A program made the position numbers and the translations under genes. Shown in pieces: positions 19,995 to 28,005 of a stretch of DNA of 28,005 nucleotides. The stretch spans positions 1-28,005 of the forward strand of contig JAUCBJ010001409.1 of the NCBI GenBank assembly GCA_032718475.1, given 5' to 3'. Origin of the DNA: Nemertoderma westbladi. Its lineage: Eukaryota; Xenacoelomorpha; Nemertodermatida; Nemertodermatidae. The notes under the pieces were generated by a model, which ran no database searches, was not told where the DNA came from, and worked only from the letters and a program-made list of their open reading frames with translations. How positions within the stretch are numbered: position 1 is the stretch's first letter; every line of letters begins with the position of its first letter.

Positions 19995-20075
19995 TGGTCA
20001 GGTCAATATTGGATTTCGAACCCGCGAACTTAGGTTTCATTAACGTGATTGATAACCACTAGACTATGTGACCAA
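19995..20075 (-). repeat. tRNA-like repeat with A and B boxes
   Basis: On the minus strand TAGTCTAGTGG (20056-20066) matches the Pol III A-box and GGTTCGAAATCC (20011-20022) matches the B-box, with tRNA-like spacing. The 5' TTGGTCA can pair with the 3' TGACC. The T-stem and anticodon stem pair poorly, so a working tRNA is unlikely. It is flanked by the inverted words AGAACCGAAGTTA and TAACTTCGGTTCT about 60 bp outside on either side. It may be a SINE head or a tRNA pseudogene. Confidence 0.5.
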
Positions 20076-20358
20076 GAGAATTTGAAATTTTCGAGTGACT
20101 ATTTTTAAACATAAATAACTTCGGTTCTACAGGGCCGTTTAATCTGAAACTTTTTTCACTGGATAGAGGATAGATTGTAGTGTGTGAAATAGGATACAAC
20201 TTGGGAAAAGACGCATGTGCACTTAGTGCAAAATGCACTTAAATAGTGAACATTTTTTCGATATTTCAAACACTGTTATTTCCAGTTCTATTCATCGTAG
20301 AATGTTATTTTTTGGATTAAAATGTAGTTTGGAATGATTTCTAACTATAATCGTAACA

Positions 20359-20440
20359 TTTGTTTAACTTTTTATGTCTATAAAGTGACTTAAAAATGTT
20401 TTGTTTAACTTTTTATGTCTATAAAGTGACTTAAAAATGT
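20359..20440. repeat. exact 41-bp tandem duplication
   Basis: The word TTTGTTTAACTTTTTATG... ending CTTAAAAATGT occurs at 20359-20399 and again at 20400-20440 without differences, which indicates a recent slippage duplication. Confidence 0.95.
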
Positions 20441-21864
20441 CCATGAATATGGTCCAAAATCGCAAATCCAGATTTATTAAATTGGATTTTTGACACTTTT
20501 AGCGACTGACACTTGATCATACACCATCGTAGATCGGTAGAGGATAAACATAAGTTTGTAAAATAAGAGCCACCATTACGATCTGCTAAAGTGTACTTGT
20601 ACAAATAAGTGTGCAAAAGTGCAAATATTTTAATAAGGTCAAATTATATAGTATTGGGTTCTTTTCTTTGCAGATACTTTATTTTCATATTAATATGTTG
20701 TTTGAACCTTACTGAGCGCATTAGGGGATATGCGTACAAATAACCGGCCCTTATGAGGCTTCGATTGGGTAAATTAATAAAACATAAGGTTGTATAGTAT
20801 AATATTCTAAAAACCAGTGTGATATTAAATGAACTTTAAATAATAAATAGAAATCAAATAACAATTGGACCACACAATTAAAAACTCGCACAATTTTGTA
20901 CTTATTATATCGCTTCAAATTAATTCAACAGTGGATATTTGTGGGAAGGGGGAAGTTACAGTGTGCATTCGGGGGGAGTTTGGTGAACTGCATTTATGCA
21001 GTGAATCCAAACTTCCCCCTTTGATATATCATATACTTAAGACATGCTAGGGTGACGGGGAAATATTTGTTACTGTCACACTTTGCTTCAATTTATCCTA
21101 TCCTTTATTATTACCCCAGTCAGATAAGAGATAATAAATCAGTAAAAACTAAACTAAACTAAACTGTCTTTCATGCAAACAAATTTCTAACTAAAGACGG
21201 AAGATGAAAATAATTTTAAATATAATTGTATATCAACTATTTGGGGAGGCTTCCAAGTTAAACCCGAAAACAATTATTTTGTTACATATATAGTAAATAA
21301 CGTTGTATGTTCTTCTTCCTCTCATAATAAAATATAAATGAAATATCTCAGATAGCTATGCCCTGTAACATTTCACAACCAAAATATTTAAGTGTGAAAA
21401 GTGTAGGCCTACCACACTCCGCCCAAACAACCGCAAACGCATAGCCAACAAATTTAACAAAAGGTTACATACATGTTGGGTTCATGACGAGATGAGTGAA
21501 AATTGATCGCGTAATATAAAGTAAAAAATTAAGAGACGGGCCTGGCTCTCCTCCACTTTCTTACCCAATGGATATGTTGTATATAATCTCAATGATCAAT
21601 CCCAATGGATATATAATCTAATATTGGGGCGGCTTTCTCTCGGTAGTGTAACTTCTTTAACTTCCAACTATGAATATGTATATAGTGTTAGTGTTAACAT
21701 TGCCAGCATTGGTATTATTACTTAAATTGCACACCACATTTCTGTTAATGATGTAATATTCCATGCATTCAATTACCCGAGAAAAGGCAATTCGGCATCC
21801 TTCAATGCCTATTCGAAGTTAGGTGATACAATACTATTTTTGTGTATTCATTATGTTGTACTAG
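20441..21864. other. non-coding stretch, possible LINE 3' tail
   Basis: No clear gene. A 61-codon open frame at 20865-21050 has no recognised family. About 100 bp beyond its stop lies a run of four ACTAA-type units (21147-21165), the kind of short-repeat tail that ends several LINE families. It may therefore be the 3' end of a degraded plus-strand LINE, but the link rests only on the tail. GGGGGAAGTT and AACTTCCCCC form an inverted pair within that frame. The remainder to 21864 is AT-rich and anonymous. Confidence 0.35.
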
Positions 21865-22575
21865 TTGATTATGATGGTTGGAAATTGTTTTATTGTCTTT
21901 GTACCAAATATAAATGCAATGCATTTACTAAACGGTGACACAGAACCATTTGAAGTGTTATGGGGCGTCCTCCAGGGAGACACACTTGCACCATTCTTGT
22001 TCATAATTGTTGTTGACTATGTTCTACGCATGTCCTTAGATCCTCATAATGATGATGGTCGTGATGATAACTCCACCTACTGGCTCCAGAAGTCGAGGAA
22101 ATCCTGCCAAGTACCTAACTGATCTAGACTTTGCTGATGACTTAGGAGTACTCTCAGAATCACTAGAGGGAGCCCAACGGCTCCTCAGCTCATTAGAACA
22201 TGCTGCTTCTAGTGTTGGTCTTTTTATTAACTCCAGAACGACCAAAATTTTGACAGTTAACTTTGAAAGTCCTCAGCAAGTCTCTGATCGGATGAGCATA
22301 AGCTCAAAAGATGGTATGCTTGAGCATGTGGATGACTTCTGTTACCTGGGATCATGGATCCGGAAGTCAGGTGAGGACCTTCGAATACGTAAGGGAAAGG
22401 CATGGGCAGCCTTGAATAGGCTTTCCAGGATTTGGAAGTCACCGAGAATTAATCGGACACTTAAGGTCCGATTATTTAGAGCAGCAGTAGTTCCAGTACT
22501 CCTCTATGGGAGTCCATGCTGGGCTCTAACTGCTGAGGACAGCAAATCTCTGGATGGCACATTCACAAGAATGTC
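21865..22575 (+). pseudogene. LINE (non-LTR retrotransposon) reverse transcriptase fragment, frameshifted
   Basis: Frame 1 (21865 to about 22060) contains EPFEVLWGVLQGDTLAPFLF followed by IIVVDYVLRM, the reverse transcriptase block with the Q-G-D/x-L-x-P core. A frameshift near 22045-22070 moves to another frame that carries LTDLDFADD (the catalytic F/Y-A-D-D), LLSSLEHAASSVGLFIN, a DDFCYLGS block and LFRAAVVPVLLYGSPCWALT, in the expected order for a non-LTR reverse transcriptase. The N-terminal fingers, endonuclease and the far C-terminus are missing. Similarity stops after LDGTFTRM at about 22575, where an unrelated minus-strand coding-like segment begins. It is a dead, doubly truncated copy. 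Confidence 0.85.
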
Positions 22576-22950
22576 CTTTTGGCGATTCAGTTTAGTACCG
22601 GTATCCGGCGTAGTAGGCTTAGCGTTTAGAATCTCTTTTTCCAACCTTTTTTTTTCTCGACATCTTTGCTGGCGCTGCGAATCCCTTAATCTCTTGGCTT
22701 CTATTTTTGATTTCAGTTCCCGTGTTTGAGGCATTTGTTTCATCTTTTCTCTCTCCATAGTTCTCTTATCCCTCTGCTTTTCCGTCTGTCGATCCCGTAC
22801 CTTTTCTTTATAACTTCCTTCTTCCTTTAGCCGTCTCCTATACTTCGCAACCCGTTCTCTGTTCAGACGTTTTGCCCTGTCTTTAACTGTCTCTTCTGTG
22901 GCATTCCCATTACCCCCCTCCAGTCTTATCGTGCATTTCCCTTCATAGTT
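22576..22950 (-). pseudogene. fragment of a highly charged Lys/Arg/Glu-rich protein
   Basis: The minus strand is open from 22950 down to 22504, with the part below about 22575 overlapping the LINE fragment. It encodes RLNRERVAKYRRRLKEEGSY, then repeated basic and acidic heptad-like stretches and QRQQRCREKKRLEKE, ending KPTTPDTGT. The composition predicts long helices or a coiled coil with basic, possibly nucleic-acid-binding, faces. Similar charged N-termini are common on uncharacterised repeat-associated invertebrate proteins, but I cannot name the family. There is no start codon before 22758 in the frame and no natural C-terminus, so it looks like a truncated fragment joined to the LINE piece. 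Confidence 0.4.
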
Positions 22951-23147
22951 TCACAGTGATCACTCCTTATTTATTACGCACTTACCAGCTTACAGAGTTG
23001 ATAAATACAGAGTAGTAGTACAGTAGCGTAAGTACTGATGTGGCCTAGCATTACTGTAATTCAGACTGAAAGTACAATAATACATAGCAAACTGAAAGTA
23101 CTGTTGTAGTAGGCCTACCGTACCATAATGCAAATTCTAAAAATTTT

Positions 23148-23176
23148 CCATTACACACGTGACATGTGTGTAATGG
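23148..23176. repeat. palindrome around a CACGTG core
   Basis: CCATTACACA (23148-23157) pairs exactly with TGTGTAATGG (23167-23176). The left stem runs into CACGTG (23156-23161). The first 16 bases, CCATTACACACGTGAC, recur at 23364 and 23575. Confidence 0.8.
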
Positions 23177-23362
23177 ATTACACACATGACATTAATTATA
23201 CACATGACATACATACTTTATAGGCTGCTAGATGTAAAGGTACGTCGTATAACTCTTATTAATGGGATTATTTACTGTAGCAAGCCGTTGCCATGGCTTT
23301 TCTAAAAAACATAACTTCAGCCTATATAATCCATTTAATATTAAGATATAGCTGATTGTGTG

Positions 23363-23399
23363 ACCATTACACACGTGACGTTTATGCGTAACCATTTGA
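23363..23399. repeat. 37-bp direct repeat, copy 1
   Basis: Begins ACCATTACACACGTGAC and continues TTATGC.TAACCATTT. Copy 2 is at 23574-23610, 211 bp away, with five mismatches. Confidence 0.85.
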
Positions 23400-23573
23400 C
23401 TTAATAAAGGCCGACTTTGCTGCATTCAAAGCAAGCTATCTTTGCTTCAAATGGTTGAAATAACTTAAAAATGGTTTTAAAAGTAAGCTGAAAAGATGCT
23501 AAATGTAATAAAATAAACGTATAATTTGTTACGGTTTCTTAAGGTTGGCGACTCGTACTGTAGCATCTTTGAA

Positions 23574-23610
23574 ACCATTACACACGTGACAATTATGCTT
23601 AACCATTTTA
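23574..23610. repeat. 37-bp direct repeat, copy 2
   Basis: Matches 23363-23399. Its last bases run into the TTAA at which the element at 23612 is inserted. Confidence 0.85.
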
Positions 23611-24328
23611 AGGGGGGGGGTACACCATTTTGGTCCAAAATATCTCGAAATTTTTTTTATGGTCTATTAAAATGCACCTTTGAATGGTGTTTCCAAATCT
23701 GAAAACCGCTATTTAATAGCTCTTTTAGTTTTCAAGTTATGTAAATTTCTATTTAGGGAATCCTATTGAAATTACTATTACTATGTATAATGAAAGGTCA
23801 ATTATCTCCAAATATTTTTTTCATGAAATTGTCAACTTCATAACCCTACTACTTCTACAATTTTTGAGTAATTAGTCTGAAACTTCCTGTGGGTGTCTAG
23901 ATAGCCACCCTGCATAAAAGTATCAGGCAACTTTTCGAAATTTTTTGTTAATAAAATTTAATACTATTTATAAAAAACCTAAAAATTAGCATAAATTTGG
24001 AGCGCCACCTAGCGGTGCAGAATTATTTTCACAAAATTTCGCCTGATAGTTATGTTGCCCCATCTTTGATCTATCATATAAAAAAATTTTCATGTGATTA
24101 GATTCAAAACTATAAAAGCGTTAGGGTTTTAAGCGCAACCAAGTTTTTTTTATTGTTAACTAGTATTAACTAATATTAAATAGCGGAAATTTTTTTTTTT
24201 CAGACCTGTCATGTAGAATAGCATCTTAGGCTCTTATATGCCAAATTTTAGCCAAAACCAAACAATTTTGAAACGCTGAGAGTGATAAATCAAAGAGTTG
24301 TCCGAAAATGGTGTACCCCCCCCCTTAA
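23608..24328. mobile_element. 713-bp element with TTAA duplications and G9-initial inverted repeats
   Basis: TTAA at 23608-23611 and at 24325-24328 flank 20-bp perfect inverted repeats: nine G followed by TACACCATTTT (23612-23631) and its complement (24305-24324). TTAA target duplications are known for piggyBac and Kolobok superfamilies. From memory of the families, purine/G-rich 5' ends suit Kolobok better than the C-initial ends of piggyBac. There is no transposase frame, so it is non-autonomous. The interior is AT-rich, with GAGCGCCACCTAGCGGTG as its only GC-rich word. Confidence 0.85.
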
Positions 24329-26429
24329 CCGGATACTTTCATTGATTAGTGTTCGTTCTGAATATATAAAAATGTACAATTAATAGTGTTATTGGGTAGA
24401 AAAAATTATAGGCTTTCAAAAAATATACAACATGTCTAAGTTTAAGGAAAACCACAACATGTTACTGTAGTTGATGACAAAGCATGTCAACTCAAAAAAA
24501 AAATTGAAGAAATCTGCATTTTTTCATATTTGATCACCGATAACTTTTCAACACTTTAATTCATTGTTAATATATTTTTTTCGTAAGCATGGTTATAAAA
24601 TTCCCTTCAAAATGATATATACTGTAGTTTCCATACATTTCTGTCAGATTGAACTTGATTATTGAAGGGCAAATATTGTACTACCAATTTGGCCACTTTT
24701 GAAGAGAATGACCCATATACTTTTATATGAAAATTGAAATATTTTCGATGTTATTGGTTTTCCAGGAGGCTGATCAACACACAACTTGTTAAAAACATTT
24801 ATGGTAGTGCAACCATCGGTGCTAGTCTTGTTGGACGAAAATTACAAGTAATGCAAAATTTCTAACTGCCAAAAGTGGAATTTGGTTGGATAATTTTGAA
24901 GCAATACGGGTTTTCGAGGTCACTGATCACGATAGAACGTTATGCAGACCTTTTATTTATGGTCGAGCAACTATTAAATTTATTATCATTTTTTGCTACT
25001 TGTATTTTTCATGCTACATTGGTTTGGTACATATTTGAAAATACCACAATCAATAATAAATTATATTTTTGAGTATCACATCTGTGTTCAGCATCCCAAA
25101 AACCCATAAGGTCATGATAGAATCAGGTTGATTTGGTGAATATTTTTGATTATCAAATTTTCACTAGTTGTTTTTTCCGTGCCACATAGAGGTGGCGCAT
25201 ACCAAATTACCAGAAATTCCCTCGTACATATGTTACATTTGAGTTCCATAATCATGATCATTATCCAAAAAACCAATACACCGCAATTTTGTTTATTTTT
25301 AGGGAATAACATCTTTTTGAAAATATCAGTACGAAAAATTTTAGGGATGGTTGTTAGAATGGGAGCACAGCACGAAAACCAACATAGCTATTTAATTGCT
25401 GTTTGCGTTGTGGAAATCCAAGATACAGATGAATACTGATAAATTTCTAAAGTGACCTCCGGGTCCAGATAACGGTGTTGCAATCGTAAAAATAAGATGT
25501 TTAAATATAGTATGTTTGTTAATATTTTTTTGTTAGTTGTTCTGCTTTAACGTTGTTGGAAATAAATATTCGTAGTAATGGTGGTTATTTCTATTAATCT
25601 ATATGAGGGTGAGAGAGGGGGGGGGGGGGGGGGGGGGTTGTTATTTACATTATTATATACTTTGAAGATTAATATATAAGAGGACACTAGGGGTGGGAGA
25701 TTCTTCATTCCACGGTTTAACCCTGTCGCAATGTACACTAGATCCAATGAATTATAAACTTAAAAGTAACTTATTAAGGGGTATTGTAAACTTACTAAGT
25801 ACTTATTAAGCTAAATTTAAACTTAAAACATACTTAATACTTTTAAGAAAACACAGTACATAAATTATGAAAAACTTATTAAGCACCGTCTAAGTCGTAC
25901 GAATATCTTGGCAAGTTCTTGCCAAGTACTTGTTAGGAAGATTTTATGTAGACTTTAAAAGCACTTATTAAATCTATTCAATATCCTGACCTGGGTAGTG
26001 TAGTTTATATCGGTATTTAATATATATATATATAATGCAACTGCAATGCAGCATGCCGATTGTAGTAGTAGTTGGTTAGAAATGCCCGCTTCTGTCTGTC
26101 TGTATGTACAAGCACATGTCCTATGTGGTGATTTATTGTTTTAGTTAGAAAACCCTTCTGTTTTGGTTGGTTGGGGGTGGGAGGTACTTGCTACTGTGCT
26201 CCAACCAAAGGGAGCGCCGAAATGGCATTTTTGATGTGTCACAATTTGCATATTTCGATACTAAATACATGAAAGTTATAATATGAAATTTATTTCATTA
26301 TTATTTATTTTTAAGTTTCTAAACCACTTTTTAATATAGTATACTATATTTAGTGATAAATATTCTGTACACACACACTGTCCTATGTATAATCAACTTG
26401 CAATAATATTTATCATTGTTCTCTTTTAG
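24329..26429. other. long AT-rich non-coding stretch
   Basis: No gene is seen; a 97-codon plus-strand frame (25146-25439) lacks any recognisable motif. There is a run of 21 G (25617-25637). Between about 25745 and 25985 the near-palindromic word ACTTATTAAG recurs at least four times with variants, together with a perfect hairpin CTTGGCAAG-TT-CTTGCCAAG (25907-25926). An (AT)n run lies near 26015-26033. Confidence 0.45.
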
Positions 26430-26536
26430 GACAAACGTCTCATCATCCCACAGGGCCAATACATGATAGCCCAATCACAGAGAGAAAGGCCCTGTCTGAA
26501 TTTAAGTCTAAATTCAAGAGCTAAGAAAAGGCCAGG
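26430..26536 (+). other. weak exon-like segment
   Basis: Preceded by TTGTTCTCTTTTAG, a good acceptor, and followed by CCAGG/GTACGC, a possible donor. Read in the phase needed to join the next candidate exon, it gives QTSHHPTGPIHDSPITERKA and then a TAA four codons before the donor. In another phase it is fully open (DKRLIIPQGQYMIAQSQRER) but would then shift the next exon out of frame. No family is recognised. It is either chance splice-like sequence or a decayed exon. Confidence 0.2.
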
Positions 26537-26748
26537 GTACGCGTATGAATGTTATTTATCGATTACAATATACTCGTCTTTTATATTTTACACATATTTC
26601 ACATACTATACATACTGTACATATCTCACCCGATGTACTTAATAAGGTTATACTTCAAATTACGTGTCTCCTATTCTCAACGGAGTAAGTCATATTTCTA
26701 TTTTCGAATTTACTATACAGTAATTGATTGAATTTATTAACATTTTAG

Positions 26749-26865
26749 GCAAAGAATTACTCAAACAAAACTGGATGCGGCATGATGACCCTGTTCAACG
26801 ACAATGGGAAAATAGTTGTCGCAGATAGTCCTGAGTCTGGTTTCGATAGCCTAAATGCGTTTATT
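26749..26865 (+). other. candidate 117-bp internal exon
   Basis: Flanked by AACATTTTAG (acceptor) and ATT/GTAAGA (donor). It is exactly 39 codons, fully open in phase 0, and starts AKNYSNKTGCGMMTLFNDNG. The same frame stays open past the donor for about 29 more codons, and another open frame (26903-27094) follows. The residue pattern looks protein-like, but I recognise no family. The neighbouring candidate exon at 26430-26536 carries a stop in the matching phase. Confidence 0.3.
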
Positions 26866-27850
26866 GTAAGAAACAATAATAGTATTCATGTAACTATGAT
26901 TTATGTACACTCCAGAGTGTCCAGACCTACAGTTAATATACAAAAAAAATGAAGTACTAACTAAGCCTAATGCAGCAAAATGTATCTTTTCAAGAAATGT
27001 ATATTTAACAGATACTGTAGAAAAGAAATCGCTCCAGGTGATAGATAAAAGTGTTGCTAGAACTATTTGGAAGTGTTTTTTAATAACTTTTTAACTTTTT
27101 TGCAAATAATTACACTACATAGTACCGATGCTCCGAGAGTTTTGTTAAACGAACGAATTCTGTAAACTACTTTACCACAAGATGTGAAAAACGGGATATG
27201 AAACTATTGTTGTTAAACATGGCCCATGTGAAGTATACCAGAGAGGAGACTTTCTTCAACGATCAAATTCTTAAAAACTGTTATATTAAACTTTGCAGTT
27301 TATCTCCATGTAAATAATACCAGATTTTCACTGAAGGCCCAGGTCACAGAAGGGTTAAATCGAACCAAAACAATAAACGAAGTACCGGTCCGATATGTAG
27401 TATCTGTGCAGTTACAATATAGAAATAAGCGGATAATTTAAGCTTAATAAGAGGAAATTTAAAAAAAATTCTAAAATATATTCTTCATTAAAAGTATATA
27501 TATTTTTAATAAAATTCCGACCGAATAGTGAAAACCTGGTATTCTTAACATTGGCGCATTTCATTGTTAAAAAATCGTATATTAAGTATTAAAATAGCAC
27601 ACTAGGAAAAGTTTGGACATAAGGTGGTATTATTTCTTTCATGCTAAGAAATATTTTGCGAATAAATTCGTAGCCTATATTGTCTATAAATAATATGCAA
27701 GCCATTGCAATGTAATTTATTCATGTATCCATGTATGCCATTGTCATATATTATAATTCTCGCATTATAAACGTAATAATTATCATAATAATAATATTAT
27801 ATCTCGAATCATCGTTTAATATGCTAAAACTGGCAGGGTATAAAATATCT
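26866..27850. other. AT-rich non-coding stretch
   Basis: An open frame at 26903-27094 (CPDLQLIYKK..., ending TIWKCFLITF) is unrecognised and might belong to the exon-like material before it, since an acceptor-like CACTCCAG and a donor-like CTCCAG/GTGATA bracket part of it. After 27100 I see nothing beyond AT-rich sequence. Confidence 0.35.
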
Positions 27851-27943
27851 GCTTGCCAGAAGGGGCAAAGTTATTATACGTGCTTGCCAGAACGGGCAAG
27901 GTTATTATACGTGCTTGCCCAAACGGGCAAGGGTATTATAGGT
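27851..27943. repeat. three tandem 31-bp units, each with a hairpin
   Basis: Units start at 27851, 27882 and 27913, each GCTTGCCAGAACGGGCAAGG followed by TTATTATACGT, with a few differences. Each unit holds the inverted pair CTTGCC and GGGCAAG around AGAA or CAAA. This is a short minisatellite. It is not a CRISPR array: there are no unique spacers. Confidence 0.9.
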
Positions 27944-28005
27944 GATAAACAACCGCGACCTCTATACTAACAGCAGAACTGTTGAACAGACCAATACCCG
28001 TTAAT

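Noticed and set aside
22504-22758. 84-codon minus-strand frame as a small intact gene
   Set aside because: Its 5' part extends open well beyond the ATG and its 3' part overlaps the LINE fragment, so neither end is natural.
25146-25439. 97-codon plus-strand frame
   Set aside because: No motif, low-complexity hydrophobic stretches and AT-rich context; it is likely chance.
27851-27943. CRISPR-like array
   Set aside because: The units are directly abutting with no unique spacers, and all other evidence is eukaryotic.

Overview
The window is animal nuclear DNA: AT-rich, mostly non-coding, with splice-like signals, tRNA-derived repeats, LINE, LTR and DNA-transposon relics, microsatellites and long homopolymer tracts. 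There are no operons and no bacterial signals. A palindromic TAGGCCTA octamer and strings of GTAC/CTGCAG-type words recur throughout. I read it as an invertebrate metazoan, perhaps a marine deuterostome, but the sequence alone does not fix the taxon.

The only large intact gene-like unit is a 914-codon open frame on the minus strand (2672-5416). Its N-terminal third aligns by eye with the PAS-A/PAS-B region of p160 nuclear receptor coactivators (NCOA/SRC, insect Taiman). LXXLL-type motifs, a basic nuclear localisation-like patch and a 10-residue tandem repeat follow. The bHLH expected before PAS is absent. The whole frame lies in one exon and runs straight into a consensus splice donor, so the annotated stop may be intronic.

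To the right the window is a mosaic of mobile DNA. Two foldback-type elements, each enclosing a tandem array, lie side by side: 5500-8932 (about 61-bp satellite) and 9311-12205 (about 19-bp minisatellite, TGGT duplication). A LINE fragment follows at 13342-14061. Next is a minus-strand LTR retroelement relic (about 14820-17207) with a tRNA-Gly-type primer binding site and gag-like coiled-coil frames, split by a non-autonomous hAT-type element (15130-15917) with a perfect 8-bp duplication. A broken DUF4218/TNP2-like transposase lies at 17924-18529 and a tRNA-like repeat near 20000. A second LINE reverse transcriptase fragment (21865 to about 22575) abuts a fragment of a highly charged protein on the opposite strand. 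A 713-bp element with TTAA duplications and G9-initial inverted repeats sits at 23612-24324.

The right end (24329-28005) is mostly anonymous AT-rich sequence. It holds two weak exon-like segments (26430-26865) and a 3 x 31-bp hairpin-bearing tandem repeat. No CRISPR array, RNA gene of clear function or intact transposase was found. The open questions of most interest are the bHLH-less p160-like gene and the paired satellite-bearing foldback elements.
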